Source: Celoporthe dispersa
Lineage: Eukaryota > Ascomycota > Sordariomycetes > Diaporthales > Cryphonectriaceae
Reading direction: 5' to 3'
DNA length: 64,000 nucleotides
NCBI GenBank assembly: GCA_016584495.1
Contig: WAID01000005.1
Coordinates: 1,054,501 to 1,118,500, forward strand
Of the stretch, positions 58,544 to 64,000 are shown in pieces; within the stretch, counting starts at the first letter, position 1; every line of letters starts with the position of its first letter. The notes below the pieces were generated by a model. That model saw only the letters and a list, made by a program, of their open reading frames with translations, had not been told where the DNA came from and made no database searches. A program made the translations under genes and the position numbers.

Positions 58544-59949
58544 TCTCCTCGGCGCAAAGACAAGGTATGCGTAGAACGCGTCGTCCATATGGTCGTAATG
58601 TTAGTGCCAGAGGACCACTTGACCAATCACATAATAGTAGTATGGCATACATAGCGTATCTGTTTTCCGTAATTAATTCAGATATCAAAGTCATGAGTGG
58701 GCGGTAATTTAAGTTCAGCAAGGTGCTATTCGCTTTTGATAATTACGAGTTGGCAGACAAGAATATACTGTACTTCCTGCCCATGGGACCGTCAAGTACA
58801 GCTAGCAGTGAGAGACAAGGTAAACTGACTCTCGGCCCTGAAATGGCAGGGGGGGGTTCGTCTCTTTTGTCAACCATAATGACAATATGCGTGAGTTGTC
58901 GAGGTGAACCTTGAAAGGCCGTCCAATCTCGTATACATCGGTGGGCATCGCCCGGGACTCGCAACAGCACAGCCATCGATAAAATGGAGACTAGAGTCTA
59001 AGATATGCCGAGGCACCTCAACATTTTTTGCATACATGTAGCGAGAAGTTTATCAATGGCTGCTCGCTACCACTCCTCCACAGTTTTTTTTTTTTAAAAA
59101 AAAAGGGAAAGACGAAAAAATTCTCAATATCAAGAATACGATCGTCACTCCCGCTTGGCGATTAATACCTACACAGGGTAGATACATGTGTGCTACATAT
59201 ACTCTGTAGTGATGCTGTAGCAAGGAGCAACCTTCCCACTGCCGGCATCTCCAAAACCGAAACCCGATTTCCGTTTGCAGGGAGGAATGAACTTTTTCTA
59301 AGTCCAAGCCACCCCCCCCCACCAAGAGCCACCACCAGGTCCACCATGTATACGATTGGCAGACAAAAAATTCCAAGGCCCCGTCGCCACAGCAGATTTT
59401 GGGCCTCGGCACACCTGTATCTGTATTACCAAGCTCCCCCTATCAGGCCAGGAAAGGAAAAAGAGGGCAAAAAACAGAGAGACAAGACCGCAACCGCCAT
59501 TACAAACTAACGTTCCTAGGCTCTTTCCAGGCTCGCACCCAGGACAGAGACCCATGGATAAAAGGAAGGATTTTTTGGGGGGGAGGGGTTTTTTCTTTTT
59601 AATTTTTAAGCGGTGGAGATAGGATGCTGTATTATTCATCCATCACGTCACTTCACGGAGTCTCCGTCGAAATACTGTCTTCAGAATGTTCCATATTCGA
59701 CGATGAAGGGCCCCGCCCCCGTATAATAGACAGGCTTCTATTATCTTTTGTCTCGTCATCCCATGACTCGCGAGGAAGTGTCAATATATTCTTAAAAAGC
59801 TCACGACCTGCCGTGTTACGTCTCAGTCCTTGTGTGCCCATCCTCGGTGCTCAACTGCTGATATCACTGCTACACCTATCACCTCCCTCTCTTCCCCCTT
59901 CTCCTCCTCTCCCCCAAAAAGACACACAAAACCATCCATCAACACAACA
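58544..59949. other. Intergenic region upstream of the MDR reductase gene
   Basis: 1.4 kb. Contains T/A homopolymers (59085-59104), G and C runs (59305, 59577) and a C/T-rich leader ending in an A/C-rich start context for the next gene. No gene supported. Confidence 0.55.
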
Positions 59950-61112
59950 ATGTCGACCCCAAACAAGACCTTCGTCTTCCAGAAGCTGCCCCAGGGCCTC
60001 CCGGTCTCCGGGCAGGACATCCTGGTCGAGGACCGCCCCATCGACCTCAACGCCGTGCCCCAGGGCGGCCTGGTCGTCAGGAACCTCGTCGCCTCTTACG
60101 ACCCTTACATGCGCGGCCGCATGCGTGACGCCAGGATCAAGTCCTACTCCCCCGCCTTCGAGCTGGGCAAGCCCATCGGCAACAACAGCGTCTCCAAGGT
60201 CCTCAGGTCTGACGTCCCCGACATCAAGGAGGGCGACCTGGTGCTGGCCTACTCACCCATCGCCGAGTACGCCGCGCTGCCCAAGGAGCTCATCGCCGCG
60301 GGCCGCGTGCGCAAGCTGCAGAACCCTCACGGGCTCGAGCCCAGCCTGTTCCTCGGCGCGCTGGGCATGCCGGGCCTGACGGCCTGGTCGTCGCTGTACA
60401 AGATTGGTCAGCCCAAGAAGGGCGAGACCATCTTTGTCAGCAGCGCGGCGGGCGCCGTTGGCTCCCTTGTTGGCCAGATCGCCAAGCACGAGGGCCTGCG
60501 CGTCATCGGCAGCGTCGGGTCGGACGAGAAGGCCGAGTTCGTCGTCAAGGAGCTCGGGTTTGATGCCGCCACCAACTACAAGAAGGAGTCTACCGCTGAG
60601 GCGCTGAAGAGGCTCGCTCCTGAGGGTATTGATATCTACTACGAGAATGTCGGCGGCGAGATGCTGGAGGCTGCCCTGGACGCTATGAACAACAACGGGC
60701 GTGTCGTTGCCTGCGGAATGGTGAGTTCATATTCAATTCCCTCGCCTTTCAAATCTCTTTAGCTGCAGTTCGTGAGAAGGTGGAGGACTAAACTTTGCTG
60801 ATTAATTTTTTTATTTCATACAGATCTCTCAATACAACATCAAGGATCGCTCAGAGAGCTACGGTGTAAAGAACCTCGCCAACATCATCACCAAGAGGAT
60901 CACCTTCCAGGGATTCATCGTCGGCGACGCCGGCTACGGCCCTGACTACTTCCTGGAGCACCAGACCAAACTGCAGGGCTGGCTTCACGATGGCTCCTTC
61001 AAGGCCAAGATCGACTACACGGAGGGTATCGACAACGCTTCTGAGGGCTTCTTGAACATGCTCCAGGGCAAGAACTTCTGGCAAGGCTGTTTTGAAGATT
61101 GCGGATGCTTAG
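59950..61112 (+). CDS. MDR-family NADP-dependent alkenal/one oxidoreductase, one frame break at the end
   Basis: Medium-chain dehydrogenase/reductase of the zinc-free leukotriene-B4-dehydrogenase-like branch, which reduces the C=C bond of alkenals and enones and often has a detoxifying role. Exons 59950-60720 and 60824-61112; about 352 residues. It has SYDPYMRGRM near residue 52, the family's substrate loop. GMPGLTAWSSLYKIG and the nucleotide-binding SSAAGAVGSLVGQIAK follow. DIYYENVGGEMLEAALD precedes the intron and ISQYNIKD follows it. The conserved C terminus reads NFGKAVLKIAD only if one T at 61079 is skipped, stopping at 61112. As read, the frame continues to 61183 with a basic nonsense tail. 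The start has a good A-rich context (CAACAATG). Substrate not determinable. Confidence 0.9.
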
Positions 61113-61183
61113 ATACCCTTTTGCTGCAGCGGGACCGAGGAAAATACCGAACTCGGTTGCGAAAAATAAAAAGAAAAAAATAA

Positions 61184-61814
61184 CAGTTCCCAGACACGCG
61201 GATCTATCCATCCCCAAACGGACTATCGCCTTGCACCCGTCTTGTTGAGATTACAAATTAGTGTTATACTGTGCGAGTCTTTTCTTGTTTGTATAGGCCG
61301 CATCATTTCCAGTGAGCACTGGGGATGGTCATCCTTTTAGTGCTCCCACATATACTATTAACCAGTCAGTTGCAACACAGAGCAACCTTTCCATTTTTTT
61401 CTTCTTTCTATACGGTACAAGTCGCCGTCGTTGAAGTAAGATAGACATGTGATTTATTCGTCTTGCGCCACCGACTTATCCCTTCTCAATTCCTCTATTA
61501 ATGCAAGGGGTTGGGCTTAGTTAGTAATGATCACGGCCCTGGGGAGTGACCAATCGCATATAATGGTGACTCCACTTATATGATCATCACAGAGTCTCAT
61601 GGTGAAGTGCTGGAGACAATAATGCGAAGTGTTCGGGCGTAAAAACGGTGGTGCATGACACTTGTCACTATTTACCGGTAAGTGGTATAAGTGTATACAT
61701 GCAGCTCAAGATACACACAGCCTCTGTGCATAATGGCATAATAATATATCTTTTCTCTACCCAACGCCATACCTTGTGGAGATAACCAATTACCTCTAAT
61801 CCGAGCCGGTGCCT
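61184..61814. other. Convergent intergenic region
   Basis: About 630 AT-rich bases between the MDR gene and the hydrolase relic; no gene seen. Confidence 0.55.
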
Positions 61815-62593
61815 TCACCCCTTAGCCCTGTCGCACCTGAAAATGCTTCTCCGTCCAGTCAAGGATGAGATGTCAGCCTCAGCGCTGCCGATCAAGACGG
61901 GGCACTGCACGCCGTCGATGACGCCCTCAAGGAGAGAGCATGGTCTAGGGACCATTGCATGGCGGTGGGAGTGCGTGCCGCCGGTGGCGATCTTGTCGAA
62001 CGCGTCGTCAAACTCGGCACGGCGCCCGGTCCGGTACAAACCGACTGCCTCGGGGGCGGTGCGGACGCGGTACACGGCGCCGAAGTCCCAGAGGCCGTCG
62101 TAGGTGATGACGTGGAAGCCGCGGTCCAGGGCCGAGGGGCCGTGATGGTGCAGCGCCGTTCCCGAGGAGCAGGGCTGGCGGGATCGGGGACTGGACCAGC
62201 GGCGTGGAAGTAGATGACGGGAATCCCGAAGTCGCCCTGGGCGCTCTTCGGGGCGTGCCGGGCGCCGTTGCCCAGCATGGCCAGGGCACGGTCAGCGCAG
62301 GCCGTCTGCCTCTCCCAGAGGGTGTTGATGCGCGGGTCCTCGGGCTTCCCGTGCAGGTACAAGTCGCTGGGACTCGGTGGGTCTGGAGTCCGGGGAATCG
62401 CCGACCCGAGCCTCCACTTCGGCCTCGACGGGGGGTGGGCAAGGGTGTAAAGGGCATCATGCCAGCTCTCGAGGTCGCCGGCCTGGATCACCTGAGCCAG
62501 CAGTGCCAGCCCCCTCAGACCGCTGCCCCCATAGCGGCTCGGAGACAAGACCGTCAGGAGCTCGTAGCTGAAGCTCTCGTCCTGGGCAGCCAC
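61815..62593 (-). pseudogene. Alpha/beta hydrolase relic (FrsA/DUF1100-like)
   Basis: Protein fragments of one fungal alpha/beta-hydrolase family are spread over three frames of the minus strand. They are an N-terminal part (MAAQDESFSYELLTVLSP, then AGDLESWHDALYTLA) to about 62200, a short PALLLGNG piece, then DRGFHVITYDG onward and a C-terminal part with GVQCPVLIGSAEADIS ending at 61815. The usual nucleophile region is missing between ITYDG and FGAVYRVRTAPEA. So, besides two frame changes, a central block appears deleted. Unlike the other genes here, this one cannot be repaired by a single base, so I call it a pseudogene. It was probably an enzyme acting on small esters or amides. Confidence 0.65.
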
Positions 62594-64000
62594 GCTGAAA
62601 CCTTACCACCTGTGGATACTTATCGGGACTCGGAACAAAACCTTGACGAACTGGCCAAAGGCTGTTGAGTGGTGGGCGGGCGAGCATGAAGTCTTGGTGC
62701 AGCGTGCTACGGCTGACCAGAAGCGAGATAAAAAATGCGACCAGAGCAGGAAGCATTCAGCGCCGCGGCGATGCTGTTGGTGATCCTTCTCAACAGCCCG
62801 AGTGCCACGGATGCTCTAGGGTAAGCTTGGACGTCAACAACACGGCGAGTACACAGTACTACGGTAGGCACTGCAGTGTCTCTTGCATACACCGCCGGCG
62901 GCGGCTCCACGGCACAAATCCTGGAGGGTTTAGAAACAGCCTGCCCGTTGACCGTGCTCCATGGCCGGGCTGGCCTGTGAGAGCGGTGAATGGAGATGAC
63001 TCGATAGATCATGGTCAGGGCATCGTAAATTCCAACCACAGTCTTGATGGCGTCCACGCTGGCATCGATCAACACCACCTGAGCACACAAGGGTGGAGCC
63101 ACGCCGTGCTTGCGGATCATGACGTGTCGGCAGAGAGGAGAGTGGTGCGTCTTATGTGCTTGTGTGGAAATGCCAGCGTCGTGCAAGGTGTGAGAGAGCT
63201 GGCGTCCCCTTCTGGGTATCATCTATTTTAGTACGCACGTGTGTGCCATAGGAGTATACGAGGAGCCCCCTGGCGATCTCCACAAGGAAGAGAACATGGC
63301 TGTCTGGTGTTGGCAATGCTCGTCTTGCAAGAGGACAGAAAGATAAGGCGAGGAAGAATGTCGGTGACCAGCGGACACCGGCGACCCGGCCACCGCCTTC
63401 TCTCTGCAGGGCCAGGCGCCAGCTGAGGCAGGCACCACCCGCCTGGGTCGTCGACCCCGCCGTGTTTCCATCTTATCTTCACGTGACCTGCCTGGAATCT
63501 GGCGATTACGCATCACGACATCTGCAGGTGCTCTTGCAAATCAGCGGCTGCTTCCTATAAGGCTTATTCCCTTCACTAACACACATCCTATTCTGGGACG
63601 GCCGCTGGGTGCCATCTACACGACCTGGTATCCTGGATATCATCATCGGGTCCCGACTATCAAATCACGACCGGAGGACCAGAGGGAAGAGAAAGGACAG
63701 CCAGAACCTAATCGGGTCTGATTTTTTTGGGGGGGTGGTTGTGGCACACACGCACACACACACCAGCGAAGAAACGACTCCAATACAGGGGCGTACGAGA
63801 GAGAGAGACTGTATCTTGTATCTGCCGGCCCACGAGTGGGTGGGCCCATCCAGACGAGGGGAAACATCCTATTGTATACGTACTCCTTAGACAGGGTTGT
63901 CGCGTCCTCTCGTTCTTTCTTTTGGATGATAAGTATGGCCAGCATGCTGCCTCTAAGAACGGCGACCATGCCCGCAAGGGCCTCCCTTTATGCCAGGGCT
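62594..64000. other. Right-end region without supported gene
   Basis: 1.4 kb. Overlapping open frames of 170-190 residues on both strands at 62665-63231 have unlike-protein composition. A CA/GA repeat patch lies at 63745-63815. A gene could start beyond the window. Confidence 0.45.

Noticed and set aside
62665..63231. Overlapping 170-190 residue frames on both strands
   Set aside because: No recognisable motif, no intron evidence, composition unlike the confirmed genes.

Overview
The window is nuclear DNA of a filamentous ascomycete (Pezizomycotina; a Sordariomycete is my guess and is not proven). The evidence is short GT-AG introns of about 50-150 nt, a full-length eukaryotic DNA polymerase epsilon gene, a HET-domain gene, fungal secreted hydrolases, a fungal vanillyl-alcohol-oxidase relative and a nuclear tRNA-Arg(ACG). 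No prokaryotic features, viral genes or CRISPR arrays were seen. I count 22 protein genes, one decayed gene, one intact tRNA and one damaged tRNA.

Layout. 1-10.4 kb: POL2 (5' end cut by the window edge) and an RRM protein, both forward. 11-22 kb: a TDA3-like FAD oxidoreductase (+), a HET-domain protein (-), a secreted GH3 beta-glucosidase (-), an F-box-like protein (+) and a GGCT-like protein (-). 23-28 kb: a damaged intron-containing tRNA-Tyr (-), a type-B carboxylesterase (+) and a monocarboxylate-type MFS transporter (-). 29.5-36.8 kb: a large mucin-like secreted protein (-), an RRT8/EI24 membrane protein (-) and a small HTH protein (+). 36.8-39.4 kb is a gene-poor gap. 39.4-49.5 kb: a secreted subtilase (+), a FEN2-like MFS transporter (-), a vanillyl-alcohol-oxidase-like flavoenzyme (-) and a divergent FAD monooxygenase (+). 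49.9-54.4 kb: a small secreted Cys-containing protein (+), a secreted M28 aminopeptidase (-) and a Ser/Thr-rich wall-type protein (+). 54.9-62.6 kb: tRNA-Arg, alkaline ceramidase (-), a single-pass protein with three PPxY motifs (+), an MDR-family reductase (+) and an alpha/beta-hydrolase pseudogene (-).

How the genes fit together. Several genes form a plant-matter or soil nutrient set: GH3, subtilase, M28 peptidase and carboxylesterase for extracellular breakdown, and two MFS carriers for uptake. The neighbouring VAO and FAD monooxygenase could oxidise phenolic compounds. The VAO/monooxygenase/MFS trio is the best candidate for a small catabolic unit, but this rests on gene order and family only.

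The most striking sequence-level result concerns reading frames. Eleven of the 22 protein genes are broken by exactly one single-base frame change each, usually in a G/C run, while the conserved protein continues on both sides. The other eleven, including the whole visible POL2 coding sequence, are intact. This looks more like consensus errors in the assembly than gene decay. Gene ends given below follow the conserved frame, and every break is located.
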